Shown here: piece after piece, positions 11,722 to 20,843 of the stretch
Layout of the letters: each line of letters starts with the position of its first letter
How positions within the stretch are numbered: position 1 is the stretch's first letter
DNA from: Gammaproteobacteria bacterium
GTDB lineage: Bacteria > Pseudomonadota > Gammaproteobacteria > GCA-001735895
Direction of reading: 5' to 3'
Assembly (NCBI GenBank): GCA_022340305.1
Contig: JAJDOF010000043.1
Location: 1 to 59,828 of the forward strand
Length of the DNA: 59,828 nucleotides
Program-made: the position numbers and the translations under genes
Notes under the pieces: model-generated
The model's database searches: none
What the model saw: only the letters and a program-made list of their open reading frames with translations
Told to the model about the DNA's origin: nothing

Positions 11722-12785
11722 TGAGATTTTATCTCGCCATACTGCTGACCCTGATCGTATTCTCGACCAGCCAGGCCGACGATCACGCGGTAGCGCTGAT
11801 CTATCACCACGTCAGCGAAGACACGCCCGCACTGACCAGTGTGACACCTGCCGCTTTCGAGCAGCACCTGAACTACCTGGCCGAGCACCAATTTAACATC
11901 TGGCCATTGAGCCGTATTCTCGATGCCCTGGACAAACATCGGAAACTTCCCGCCAACACGGTCGCCATCACCTTCGACGACGCCTATCGCTCGATTTACA
12001 CCGAGGCTTTCCCGCGCCTGAGAAAACGCAACTGGCCGTTCACCATATTTGTCAGCAGCGAAGGTATCGATAATGGCTATGCTGATTATCTCAATTGGGA
12101 TCAGCTACGCGAGATGGCCAAAGCCGGCAATGAAATCGCTAACCACAGCCACAGCCATGCGCATCTGGTGCGTCGACTCAAGGGTGAATCCAATACTCGC
12201 TGGCAAAACCGAGTCAGGGCGGATATCAAGATGGCGGCCGATCGCATCAAGCACGAAATCGGCTCCAGCCCATCGTTGTTTGCCTATCCCTATGGCGAGT
12301 ATTCAAAAGCGCTTAAAGCAATCGTGGGCTCAATGGGCTATCGTGGCATCGCCCAGCAATCCGGCGCGCTCGGCGCTCACTCGGACTTCCTTGCGCTCCC
12401 GCGCTTTCCGATGGCAACGAATTACGCCGACCTCGAGCGTTTTGCGATCGCCGTCAACTCACGTCCATTGCCGGTCACTGCAGTATCGGTGCGCGGCGCT
12501 GACGAAAAATCCTGGCGACCCATCAGGAGCCTGCGGCTAACGCTCGCTGCCGGAAACTATTCCGCCCATCAACTGGGCTGCTACCGCGCCTCTGGAACTC
12601 CGCTGGAGATGACCATCATCACCGAGCAACCGCTGGTGGTGTCGGTAGTCGTCAGCGGCGAACAAACCGCCGGGCGCCATAAAATCAACTGCGCCGCACC
12701 TGCCAACGACGCGACCGGTGACTTTTACTGGTATTCACATCAGTGGATGGTCAAACAAGCGGACGGCAACTGGTACCGGGAATAA
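11721..12785 (+). CDS. Secreted polysaccharide deacetylase family protein
   Basis: A 354-residue protein with a signal peptide (MRFYLAILLTLIVFSTSQA, cut before DDH) and a NodB-type deacetylase domain. ALIYHHVS is motif-like, TFDDAYRSI supplies the catalytic Asp and metal Asp, and NHSHSHAHL supplies the metal histidines. FAYPYGEYS is the Tyr/Pro motif of the family. The last 100 residues form a separate beta-rich region. It would act in the periplasm on N- or O-acetylated glycans. The ATG at 11721 overlaps the TAA of the in-frame extension behind ppk2, so the two genes are probably co-transcribed. The substrate is not known. Confidence 0.9.
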   Translation: MRFYLAILLTLIVFSTSQADDHAVALIYHHVSEDTPALTSVTPAAFEQHLNYLAEHQFNIWPLSRILDALDKHRKLPANTVAITFDDAYRSIYTEAFPRLRKRNWPFTIFVSSEGIDNGYADYLNWDQLREMAKAGNEIANHSHSHAHLVRRLKGESNTRWQNRVRADIKMAADRIKHEIGSSPSLFAYPYGEYSKALKAIVGSMGYRGIAQQSGALGAHSDFLALPRFPMATNYADLERFAIAVNSRPLPVTAVSVRGADEKSWRPIRSLRLTLAAGNYSAHQLGCYRASGTPLEMTIITEQPLVVSVVVSGEQTAGRHKINCAAPANDATGDFYWYSHQWMVKQADGNWYRE

Positions 12786-12829
12786 CAGGACTGCCCGATT
12801 CGCCGAGAATCGGGAGAATCGGGAGAATC

Positions 12830-13621
12830 GGGGACAGACCACGATTATCCCTTCTTAGACGGCCTACCCGCGCTGGCAGGCGTAACTCGCCTGTTTAGCC
12901 TGGCTGATATTTCCTGCTTGAAGCGCTCATTTCCAAGGGCAAAGTTGCCGTTGGTAGAAGCTCTAATATCACTAACAACATCAGCAGTCAGATGCACATT
13001 GAACAAGTCGCGATATGCCGACTGGCGTGATTGAGTGCACCTCCCAAGCGCCAGGTACTCCTCATGCGGTGTGATGAGCTCGGAGTACATCCCCCTGGCA
13101 TTCGCTCGGTAACTCGACCACGGATAATGACGTGGATGCGTCACCATGCTGGCACGTACCGGGTTTAACTCAATGTATCGATAACAGGCCAGCACATACT
13201 TAGCGCTCTGAGCAAGACAGGAACGAAACCGACCCTCCCATAATGTGCCGCTGCGCTTATAGGTACGGTTAATATACTGCACGTAGCGCTGACCCAGATG
13301 CTTCATTAACAGCGTTGCACTGTCTTTTCGTTCTGGCGTGAGCAAAAGATGGACGTGATTTGTCATCAACACATAGGCGTGAACCCTGCACCCGTGCCTT
13401 TCAGCCTCTTCTCTCAGGGTAGCCAAATAACGGTGATAATCCTGGTCTGTATAAAAACAGGCCGAACGATTATTACCGCGTTGAATAATGTGCCAGGGGA
13501 TCCCGGCTATCGATAAGCGTGCGCGTCTGGGCATAATGAACCTCCCTGTTCAATACGCTACAAATACTACCAGAGACAGCAGCAAGACCTCAATCATTCT
13601 GGTTAATCGTGGCCTGTCCCC
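12830..13621. mobile_element. RAYT transposon with family A ends
   Basis: A unit of about 790 bp that holds one Y1 transposase gene. It is bounded by inverted ends GGGGACAGACCACGATTA (12830-12847) and TAATCGTGGCCTGTCCCC (13604-13621), which match over 17 of 18 bases. These are the same ends as the 56-bp family A repeats elsewhere in the window. The transposase stop codon lies in the 12830 end. No other gene is inside, so this is the likely autonomous member of family A. Confidence 0.75.
12845..13534 (-). CDS. REP-associated tyrosine transposase (Y1/HUH family), family A
   Basis: A 229-residue single-strand transposase related to IS200/IS605 TnpA. The N-terminus MPRRARLSIAGIPWHIIQRG is the usual RAYT start. 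The HUH motif is in MTNHVHLLL, and a tyrosine in YRYIELNPVRA lies where the nucleophile is expected. WEGRFRSC is another family mark. RAYTs cut and join single-stranded DNA at palindromic repeats. The TAA stop is the first three bases of the TAATCGTGG end, so coding sequence runs into the transposon end. It differs clearly in sequence from the second RAYT at 45903, so the two are not a recent duplication. Confidence 0.95.
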   Translation of the reverse strand: MPRRARLSIAGIPWHIIQRGNNRSACFYTDQDYHRYLATLREEAERHGCRVHAYVLMTNHVHLLLTPERKDSATLLMKHLGQRYVQYINRTYKRSGTLWEGRFRSCLAQSAKYVLACYRYIELNPVRASMVTHPRHYPWSSYRANARGMYSELITPHEEYLALGRCTQSRQSAYRDLFNVHLTADVVSDIRASTNGNFALGNERFKQEISARLNRRVTPASAGRPSKKG

Positions 13622-13680
13622 TATTTACCTATTTACTCATAGGTTAGGCGCGGCAGCGATCCAGGCAGGAGTCCGAGATA

Positions 13681-14685
13681 TCAGGTTCGGGACAGGTTTC
13701 GTCGTATCTGCCTGAGTGCCAGTTGCAACTTAAAATAACGGCCTATGCAACGCAGGTCGAGGCGGTCGATGACGATAAGATCAAATAGTCGTATGTTCCA
13801 TTGCTGGCACCTTTGTTCGATTGCCTCCAGTACCGGTGCCGCGCTAGCCGGTGAAATTTTTCGGCATTCACGTGCGATCTGGGCCATGGTGCGCACCAGC
13901 AAATTCTTGTGCGCTCTTTTTTGATTGGCGTCAGAGGCAAACTGGCCTGATTTTTCCACCGCCGCAAGCCAGTCGATGTATGAACCGGATTCGAACTTGC
14001 TCCCGGAGGAACCGCTGCCCCGTTGGCGATAACGGTATACGTTCCGATCGAGCAACATCAGGGAAGAGGCCTGAGAAAATAATTCGCTGCAATAAAACAA
14101 GTCCTCGCCCATGCGTACGCCTACAGGAAAGCGGTAGCCACCAAGCTGAGCTCGACGAAACAACTTGCCCCAGGGATGGCCGCGTACCTTTTCGTGTTCG
14201 TAGAATGTGGTCAGGATCTGCGCGCCTTTTATTAAACTGCGTTGCCCTACATTGTAAGCTGCTGCGCTTTCGCCAGATTGACCGAAAATGCTGTTGTTAC
14301 CCTTGACGATTTCGACATCGTACTTTTCGGCAGCGTCGTACAGAGTAGACAGTGCATTCGATGGTAACAGGTCGTCAGAATCAACAAACATGAAATAGCG
14401 GCCTGTTGCCTCATCCAGTCCACGATTACGAGTTGCGCTGACACCCTGATTTTTCAGATTTTCAAGGATAGTAAAGTGAGTAGCATGGTTTTTTTCTATA
14501 AATTGGCGACAAATTTCAAGGCTGGCATCGGTTGAGCAATCGTCGACCAGAATTACCTCGTAGGGGAAGCTGAAATCCTGGCTGGCAATACTCTCCAGGC
14601 TTTCCTTGACATATAGCGCCACGTTAAATACCGGGACGACGATGGATATCATCACCTCGTTTTTTGATTCGGTAGCGAAGCTCAT
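13681..14685 (-). CDS. Glycosyltransferase family 2
   Basis: A 334-residue cytoplasmic GT-A enzyme that probably adds a sugar to a surface polysaccharide. The domain starts ISIVVPVFNVALYVKESLES, followed by EVILVDDCSTDAS, GVSATRNRGLDEATGRY and the metal-binding FVDSDD at about residues 95-101. The C-terminal third is basic with RQRGSGSSGS and no membrane segment. The start ATG at 14685 has no clear ribosome site; an ATG at 14652 directly before ISIVV is possible. It diverges from the O-antigen ligase gene at 14938 over about 250 bp, which supports a role in cell-surface glycan assembly. Confidence 0.92.
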   Translation of the reverse strand: MSFATESKNEVMISIVVPVFNVALYVKESLESIASQDFSFPYEVILVDDCSTDASLEICRQFIEKNHATHFTILENLKNQGVSATRNRGLDEATGRYFMFVDSDDLLPSNALSTLYDAAEKYDVEIVKGNNSIFGQSGESAAAYNVGQRSLIKGAQILTTFYEHEKVRGHPWGKLFRRAQLGGYRFPVGVRMGEDLFYCSELFSQASSLMLLDRNVYRYRQRGSGSSGSKFESGSYIDWLAAVEKSGQFASDANQKRAHKNLLVRTMAQIARECRKISPASAAPVLEAIEQRCQQWNIRLFDLIVIDRLDLRCIGRYFKLQLALRQIRRNLSRT

Positions 14686-14937
14686 GGACTAGTAATCGTG
14701 GGCAGATGGCTGTTTCAAATTTCTCGAAATCGCATACCTGGAAACGAAACAGGCGCAGCTCGGAAAATAATGGTGCTAGCAGGTCGCCTAGTCAAGTGAG
14801 TTCGAGCCGCGTTTGCCAATGAATTCTGGCAGATGATATGCCTGGTATGTAGAATGCGTGGCTTCGTTTATTAGCGTTAAACACAGGTCTTTTGGACCCG
14901 GTCGCTATTGTATAGCGACTCAAGAGGAAAATCTGTT

Positions 14938-16230
14938 TTGATACCCGGCACCACTGAACAAATCACTCCAGCGGGCACTATTTCCCGGTTCGAACCCCTG
15001 TTGAACGGAATCTCGGTTTTCATTCTAGCCACAATCTTTCTCTATTGGGATGCCAGTCGGGCAGCCTACGTGCTGCTATCACTCGCCGCTCTCGTTTACA
15101 TTGTAAAGTACAGGCCGCGCCTGCCTCGAGATCATCGCTTTTATTCATGGCCCATAATCGTATATTTTGCTGCGACATTTATATCCGTGGCATACGACGA
15201 CTTTTCTGATAGTGGCATGACCAGGCTGACTTCAAGATTTCTATTGCTGTTGATCGGGATTCCCCTGGTGAGCCTGTTTTATGCCTGTTTCGATTCCAGG
15301 CGCAATCTGTGGACCAAGTTCATCCTGGGAAGCGTAACCATGGGAGCGATATCCCTGGTGGATATACTCTATCGGCATGCGGACAGGGCCGGCGGTGGGC
15401 ATAATGAGGTTGTCTTCGGGTTTGTCGCGTTAGTGATGACCTGTATCGTTATGGCGTCCTACCACCGGCTGAAAAAAGTCAGATTCGGCAAGTTCTACTA
15501 TTTTTCAGGGCTTCTGATGGGCTTTTGCGCGATGTTTTTATCCGGGACCCGAGGCGCCTGGATTGTGGCAATAGCTGTCGTCATGATTTCGATCATTTTC
15601 TACCTGGACCGATATTCACTATCGAAGCGAATCATCATAGCGACAGCCTTGATTTTAGGTATCTCGGCGGGTGGCCTGTCGATCCCTTTAGTGCAGGAGC
15701 GAGTCGATAATATGGTTGAAGTGTTTACACCTTATGTCATGGGTGAGGAGCAAACCGAATTTAACAGCCTGCGCTATCGGGTTGAACTCTGGAAGGCAGG
15801 TTGGCAAATCGGCATGAAAGACAGGATTTTCGGTGTTGGTCCTGGAAATATCAAAAAATCACTGAGGGCTTTTGCAGCCGAGAACCCGGAATTGGCCCCG
15901 CTCGGAACCATGAACCACCTGCACAATCAGTTTATGCAGACATTTGCAACGAGCGGTTTTGTCGGACTGGTTTCGTTAATAGGGCTCATCACCTGTCATC
16001 TCTGGATATTTACCAAGTACCTGGGGAAGACATATAGCGTTGAGGTACGTAGCCTGGCGCTAGCTGGATTCTTGCTGGTGGTTGCGTATGTAATCTTCTC
16101 AATTCCGGAGGTGCCTTTTAGAGGCAAGCAATTCCTGATGATATACGCCTTCTCCAGCGCGTCAATCTGGGGCTGCCTGCTGGCGGCACTGCAGCAGTCC
16201 GGGGCGACGGACGAAAATCGCCAGAGCTAA
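14938..16230 (+). CDS. O-antigen ligase / polymerase family membrane protein
   Basis: A polytopic inner-membrane protein of 430 residues with about ten or more hydrophobic helices. The Wzy_C signature is present: FLSGTRGAWIVAIAVVMISI, then a large periplasmic loop with the motif FGVGPGNIKKSL and NHLHNQFMQTFATSGFVG, where the conserved His lies. Members either ligate O-antigen to lipid A-core (WaaL) or polymerise it (Wzy). I chose the TTG at 14938 because AGAGGA (14923-14928) sits nine bases upstream; an upstream TTG at 14908 lacks such a site. It is probably linked in function to the divergent glycosyltransferase. Confidence 0.85.
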   Translation: MIPGTTEQITPAGTISRFEPLLNGISVFILATIFLYWDASRAAYVLLSLAALVYIVKYRPRLPRDHRFYSWPIIVYFAATFISVAYDDFSDSGMTRLTSRFLLLLIGIPLVSLFYACFDSRRNLWTKFILGSVTMGAISLVDILYRHADRAGGGHNEVVFGFVALVMTCIVMASYHRLKKVRFGKFYYFSGLLMGFCAMFLSGTRGAWIVAIAVVMISIIFYLDRYSLSKRIIIATALILGISAGGLSIPLVQERVDNMVEVFTPYVMGEEQTEFNSLRYRVELWKAGWQIGMKDRIFGVGPGNIKKSLRAFAAENPELAPLGTMNHLHNQFMQTFATSGFVGLVSLIGLITCHLWIFTKYLGKTYSVEVRSLALAGFLLVVAYVIFSIPEVPFRGKQFLMIYAFSSASIWGCLLAALQQSGATDENRQS

Positions 16231-16570
16231 AGTCTTCTCTGCTCCCGCCTGACCGATGGATACCCCCCTTGAAACAGGCTCAAAACGCACCGCCCCTGGC
16301 GCTTTGCACTCTATTTCTATCTCAAATGGTGGAACACCCTGGCGCCAGCTTCCGCGATTTCCTGCAGGGCGGAAATCTGCGCTCCGTGGACGTAGCCTGA
16401 GACAATGCCGGCAATCAATCTCATACGGTAAAATTAAACCGTCATTTGGTAAAAAAAGCCCACCGTGGTCCCGGATCGGGGGATTGCTGCGCTCGAAATT
16501 AAGGTGACAGTTTACTTACCACGACGCGAAATTGATTTAAGTGACCTGCCACCCTATTTTCCCCTCGACG
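16231..16570. other. Intergenic stretch without a convincing gene
   Basis: 340 bp between the convergent O-antigen ligase-like gene and the 361-residue unknown. Short frames here have no family features. At about 16503-16519 there is GGTGACAGTTTACTTA, a degraded relative of the family B repeat end, with a CCCTATTTTCCCC tail at 16551-16563. No terminator was clear. Confidence 0.4.
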
Positions 16571-17656
16571 CTAGAGCTTATTGCTTTCCACAAGGGTCTG
16601 TAGCGGCCCGGCATAATCGTCGGGGCATTTTCGAAAAATATCGAGCATCTGCTCGGCCAGCTCAGTCCAGTGCGTTTTACTCGTCGGCACCAATTCCTCG
16701 ATTACACCACGCTTACCTCGCATTACCCAGGATTCATAGGCCTGAGTGAGTGCGGGGAAAAGATTTTTGTGCATGTGCGGGAGATTCGCGAAATAAAAAT
16801 GCAGGGCCGCGTCTTGCCCTTTGGCCAGCAGACCGGGAAGGGTTGTCAGCGAGTCGGCCAGGTGATCACGCACTGCACGGACCATGATTTCAGTTTTCGA
16901 CCGCGGCAGGCCTGCGAGCATTTGCTCCCATGCCGGGCCCAATCTTTTTCCCGCAAGCACCTCTCCCTTTTCGTGCAACAGTACCGAGTCGAATACCGCG
17001 TCGCTGATATTATCGAGTGCGGCCTCGATGTTATCTTCGACAATAAAGCCCTGGATGGCGCGGCCCATCGCGTTTTCCAGCTTGCTCCACTGCCATTCCT
17101 CGATCTTTTCCCAGATCATCCGCCGCAGTGACTCGCGCCGAATATAGATCGTGTCACCCAGTGCCATTGCCGGGGGAGCGGTTAAATCCCGGGCATACTC
17201 GTTTCCCGAAACGAGAACCGTAAAATCCGCTTGCCTTTCCTGATGCCCCAGCTCGGCCAGAAAAAAATGTGGCGTGCATTGGTTGCCGAGTCCGCCACTG
17301 TAAACCAGCCCGTAGGATTTCAACGCCGCGTTCACCGCCTCGTTGTCGAAGGGGTCGTAGTATTCACCGTCAACCGGCAGATTGGTAAAAGGCTCATCTT
17401 CGATGGTTTGCCAGAATTTTTCCCGCTGCGTGAGCCAGTCGCCAACATCAACTTCGGGCAAGTTGTCGTTAAAGGCATAGCGCTTCTCCCAGCGAAAATA
17501 CTCACGCATCTTCAGCAGGTAGATGCACAGGGTATAGTCTCCGGCGTGGCGCGCATCGGAGATATGACAGTTGCGCTGGACAGCTGTCAGAAGTGGCTGC
17601 AGTTCGTCTTGCATGGAAGGCTGAATCACTATTTGGTAAATATCCGGTAAAATCAC
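16571..17656 (-). CDS. Conserved-looking protein of unknown function, 361 residues
   Basis: A soluble protein without signal peptide or membrane segments. I do not recognise the family. Features: an N-terminal helical region with LKMREYFRWEKRYAF, a Gly-rich stretch LVYSGGLGNQCTPHFFLAEL near residue 130 that resembles a nucleotide- or ligand-binding turn, and a long helical C-terminal half rich in Asp, Glu and Trp. The frame is clean, with codon use like its neighbours, so it is probably a true gene. The start is GTG 17656 or ATG 17614, and neither has a strong ribosome site. It stands alone between the convergent O-antigen ligase-like gene and the divergent SOUL lipoprotein gene. Confidence 0.7.
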   Translation of the reverse strand: MILPDIYQIVIQPSMQDELQPLLTAVQRNCHISDARHAGDYTLCIYLLKMREYFRWEKRYAFNDNLPEVDVGDWLTQREKFWQTIEDEPFTNLPVDGEYYDPFDNEAVNAALKSYGLVYSGGLGNQCTPHFFLAELGHQERQADFTVLVSGNEYARDLTAPPAMALGDTIYIRRESLRRMIWEKIEEWQWSKLENAMGRAIQGFIVEDNIEAALDNISDAVFDSVLLHEKGEVLAGKRLGPAWEQMLAGLPRSKTEIMVRAVRDHLADSLTTLPGLLAKGQDAALHFYFANLPHMHKNLFPALTQAYESWVMRGKRGVIEELVPTSKTHWTELAEQMLDIFRKCPDDYAGPLQTLVESNKL

Positions 17657-17877
17657 TTTGCTAATCCGATCCTAGCACGTTGAACCGTAACCGCTCCAGC
17701 TAGCCCGCATATCTCACCGAATTGCTGCTGACTCAAGATGCTGGAAAAGAATCGTCATACTCGCGCCAGCGGATTGGGTTAATCTGTGGGTCTGCTCCGA
17801 TTGATCCATGCAGCCGTCGGTAGCGTATTCTATGTATACGGCCGCTAACCGAGTGCCGTTCTCAATCGTGGTATCCG

Positions 17878-18549
17878 ATGAATTCAACAAAACAATCCGT
17901 TCTCAGTAAGCTGCCCGCTCGCCTGCCCTTGCTGGCACTCGTCGTCGTGCTGCAGTCTGGGTGCAGCGTGTTCGGCATTCGCAGTACCGAAGAGGCGGCT
18001 TACTCGGTGCTACGGGAGCAGGAGCACTACCAGCTCCGCCAGTACGAGCCGCTATTAGTCGCCACCACGGTTGTCGACAGCGATTTCGACGAGGCCGGCA
18101 AACAGGCCTTCAGACGCCTGTTCAATTACATTTCAGGAGACAATATAACCGGCCAGGAAATCGCCATGACTGCCCCGGTTATCGCCAGCGAAAGCCGGAT
18201 TGCCGGCGGCGAAGAAATTTCGATGACGGCGCCAGTTACCGGCGAAAAGCTGGATCAGGGGTGGCGATTCAGCTTTGTACTACCGGCCGGCTATACTCTT
18301 TCAAGTGCGCCCCTGCCGACCGATGAGCGTGTCAGCCTGGCGCAGATTCCGGCGCGCAAGGTTGCCTCTTTGCAATATTCGGGAAGCTGGCAACAGGCAA
18401 AATTTGATGCCAATGCAGCCCTCTTGCTGCAATGGGTACAGGCACAACAGTTGCAGCCAGAAGGACTGCCCCGTGTTGCTGGATACGACCCTCCCTGGAC
18501 ATTGCCGTTCCTGCGCCGCAATGAAGTCCTGATCGATATCAAACCCTGA
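17878..18549 (+). CDS. SOUL haem-binding family lipoprotein
   Basis: A 223-residue protein with a lipoprotein signal: a basic start, the hydrophobic PLLALVVVLQSG, and a lipobox ending in Cys at residue 30 (LQSGC). The rest is a SOUL/HBP fold: YELRQYEP-like YQLRQYEPLLVATT, FRRLFNYISGDN, and the doubled IAMTAPVIA / ISMTAPVTG motif that is diagnostic of the family. Eukaryotic members bind haem or porphyrin; bacterial lipoprotein members are periplasmic and of uncertain role. It is upstream of oxyR on the same strand, 127 bp from the OxyR start, so a link to redox or haem stress is possible but not shown. Confidence 0.93.
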   Translation: MNSTKQSVLSKLPARLPLLALVVVLQSGCSVFGIRSTEEAAYSVLREQEHYQLRQYEPLLVATTVVDSDFDEAGKQAFRRLFNYISGDNITGQEIAMTAPVIASESRIAGGEEISMTAPVTGEKLDQGWRFSFVLPAGYTLSSAPLPTDERVSLAQIPARKVASLQYSGSWQQAKFDANAALLLQWVQAQQLQPEGLPRVAGYDPPWTLPFLRRNEVLIDIKP

Positions 18550-18676
18550 GTCCTGGAAACTTCCGCAAAACGCGTTCAAGACATGCAGCAATGAAACTCG
18601 TTGCAGCGACTGGTAATTGATATTTGAAACCATTTGTTTATATTTGAATGATCGATTAAACCGATTGTTGAATGAC

Positions 18677-19621
18677 ATGAATTTGCGTGACCTCAAATAC
18701 ATCATCGCCGTTGCCGATACGCGACACTTCGGCAAGGCGGCACAACGCTGCTTCGTCAGCCAGCCGACTCTGAGCGGTCAGATCAGGAAACTGGAAGACG
18801 AGCTCGGCGTGGCTATCTTTGAACGCACCAATCGCAGCGTCAGGGTCACCGCCGTCGGTGAAGAAATCCTGCGGCACGCACGCCAGATGATCGAACAGGC
18901 CGACGCCATTCGCAGTGTTTCCGCCGCACAGCGCGACCCGCTCGCCGGCCCACTGCGCATCGGCGCGATTCCGACGATCAGCCCTTACCTGATGCCCTTG
19001 ATCCTGGTGCCGTTAAAACAGCAACATCCCCAGCTCAGGCTGGTGTTATCTGAAGAAACCACCGAGCGCCTGCTGCAACGCCTGCACAATCATGAAATCG
19101 ATGCCGCCCTGCTCGCCACCGCGGTCGAAGATCGCGACCTCGAGGTCACCGCTCTGTTCGATGAGCCATTCTGGATCGCACATCCGCGTGATCACCCCTT
19201 TTACATCAAGGAACAGATCACCCGCAAGGACCTCGACAATACTGAATTATTGTTGCTTGCTGAAGGACACTGCCTGGCACAGCAGGTACGCGATCTGTGC
19301 CACCTGCAGGATCGCGATCAGGGTGGAGACATGGCCGATCTGCGCGCCTCCAGCCTGGAAACCCTGCTGCAGCTGGTCGGCGCCGGGTTCGGCTCGACAC
19401 TGGTACCGGCACTGGCGATGCGCGGTTCCTGGACCACCGACAGCGGCGTGGTGGCCCGCAAGCTCGAGTTTCGCGGGGCCGAACGGCGCGTCAGCCTGGT
19501 GTCGCGCAACAGCTATCCGCGCAAACAGGCGCTAACTGCGCTGGCGGAGGTAATCATGCAGCAACTGCCCAACACGGTAAAACCGTTATACGGGAAAAAA
19601 GACGTCAATAAGTCAGCCTGA
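18677..19621 (+). CDS. oxyR: Peroxide-sensing LysR-type regulator OxyR
   Basis: A LysR-type activator turned on when a disulfide forms after peroxide oxidation. The product has 314 residues. The N-terminal winged helix (MNLRDLKYIIAVADTRHFGKAA, then CFVSQPTLSGQIRKLEDELG) is typical of OxyR. The sensing cysteines fall at exactly residues 199 (EGHCLAQQ) and 208 (RDLCHLQ), the E. coli numbering. The ATG at 18677 is chosen for this reason; an upstream frame to 18617 is not needed. It lies 165 bp before a peroxiredoxin gene with a candidate OxyR site in the gap, so it probably controls that gene. Confidence 0.96.
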   Translation: MNLRDLKYIIAVADTRHFGKAAQRCFVSQPTLSGQIRKLEDELGVAIFERTNRSVRVTAVGEEILRHARQMIEQADAIRSVSAAQRDPLAGPLRIGAIPTISPYLMPLILVPLKQQHPQLRLVLSEETTERLLQRLHNHEIDAALLATAVEDRDLEVTALFDEPFWIAHPRDHPFYIKEQITRKDLDNTELLLLAEGHCLAQQVRDLCHLQDRDQGGDMADLRASSLETLLQLVGAGFGSTLVPALAMRGSWTTDSGVVARKLEFRGAERRVSLVSRNSYPRKQALTALAEVIMQQLPNTVKPLYGKKDVNKSA

Positions 19622-19670
19622 TGATTCTTGGATTAACGCCAGTTAAGCACCGCAGCAGCAAATCCTAATC

Positions 19671-19707
19671 ATCGTCAAAACCTATCATTTATATCGTAAT
19701 AAACGAT
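19671..19707 (+). promoter_or_regulatory. Candidate OxyR-binding site
   Basis: Four tetramers follow the OxyR spacing (ATAG-N7-CTAT-N7-ATAG-N7-CTAT) with an exact 11-bp period: ATCG at 19671, CTAT at 19682, ATCG at 19693 and CGAT at 19704, 13 of 16 core positions matching. The consensus A before the second and fourth tetramers is also present. The site is 80-116 bp upstream of the peroxiredoxin start and downstream of oxyR. Confidence 0.55.
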
Positions 19708-19786
19708 TTTATCTATTTATTTAGCTGCCTCATACTCCCCTCCGTGCTCAACCAATCGTTTTTTTAACTGCATCAGGAGAACCAGA

Positions 19787-20530
19787 ATGTCACAAGATCA
19801 CAGCGGCCAGCCCGTACCCCAAATCACTTTTCGCACCCGTCGCGATCACGAATGGGTCAATCTTTCCAGCGATGACGTTTTCAAGGGAAAGACCGTCGTC
19901 GTGTTTTCACTGCCCGGCGCCTTCACCCCGACCTGCTCTTCGACGCATGTGCCGCGCTACAACCAGCTGGCACCCGAATTCAAAAAGCACGGCGTTGATG
20001 AGATCGTCTGCATCTCCGTCAACGACGCCTTCGTAATGAACGAGTGGCAGCGCGAACAGCACGCCGAAAACCTGACCTTCCTGCCGGACGGCAATGGCGA
20101 TTTCAGCGACGGCATGGGTATGCTCGTCGACAAGCAGGACCTCGGTTTTGGCAAGCGCTCGTGGCGCTACTCGATGCTGGTCAAGGACGGCATCGTCGAC
20201 AAGATGTTCATCGAGCCCGACCTGCCCGGCGACCCTTTCCAGGTTTCTGATGCCGACACCATGCTCGATTACATCGCACCGAACGCCGCCAAGCCGAAGG
20301 ACGTCACTATCTTTACGCGTAACGGATGCGAATACTGCGCACGTGCCAAGGGACTGTTGCGCGATGCCGGATTCCAGTTCGAAGAACTGGTACTGAATCG
20401 CGACTACAGCGAAGCGACTCTGCGAGCGGTCAGCGGCCGTTCCACCGTGCCCGAGATATTCATCAACGGCGCTTTCATCGGTGGTGCAGAAGAACTTGAA
20501 ACTTACCTGCACCGGGCAGAAGCCGCCTGA
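19787..20530 (+). CDS. Peroxiredoxin-glutaredoxin hybrid (Prx5 type)
   Basis: A 247-residue fusion that reduces hydrogen peroxide and alkyl peroxides with glutathione. Residues 1-165 are a Prx5 domain with the peroxidatic Cys50 in [16 protein letters not shown] and the later [14 protein letters not shown]. Residues 170-247 are a glutaredoxin with the active site C181-E-Y-C184, [14 protein letters not shown] (cis-Pro) and a Gly-Gly turn. This is the Haemophilus hyPrx5 layout. AGGAGA lies a few bases before the ATG. It follows oxyR and a candidate OxyR site and is closed by a strong terminator, so it is a single-gene regulon unit. Confidence 0.97.
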   Translation: MSQDHSGQPVPQITFRTRRDHEWVNLSSDDVFKGKTVVVFSLPGAFTPTCSSTHVPRYNQLAPEFKKHGVDEIVCISVNDAFVMNEWQREQHAENLTFLPDGNGDFSDGMGMLVDKQDLGFGKRSWRYSMLVKDGIVDKMFIEPDLPGDPFQVSDADTMLDYIAPNAAKPKDVTIFTRNGCEYCARAKGLLRDAGFQFEELVLNRDYSEATLRAVSGRSTVPEIFINGAFIGGAEELETYLHRAEAA

Positions 20531-20541
20531 TAACAGGTCTC

Positions 20542-20578
20542 GTGGGCGACCCGATCGCCGGGTCGCCCACATTTTTTT
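20542..20578 (+). terminator. Rho-independent terminator of the peroxiredoxin gene
   Basis: A perfect 12-bp stem (GTGGGCGACCCG at 20542-20553 with CGGGTCGCCCAC at 20559-20570) with a 5-base loop, followed by seven T at 20572-20578. It starts 11 bp after the stop codon. Confidence 0.96.
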
Positions 20579-20843
20579 AACACCGCCCGCAAATACAACC
20601 CCACCACCTGAGCAACCTTTGCTGGGTCGTTTGGTGCTCCTTTTGACAATTTTCGAATAACAAATAAACCTCGCGGTTTCTCCCGCCTCCCGGAATTGTG
20701 TCCCCGGAATTGAGATTTATCTCCGCGTCTCGCTATGATTTAATGCACCGGGACTCATTGCCAGATTTAAAATAGCAAATAACCTTTATCTCGACCCGTT
20801 GCAGGTGGGGATTTAATTTTCTGATCAACCAGGGGGAGGGCTT

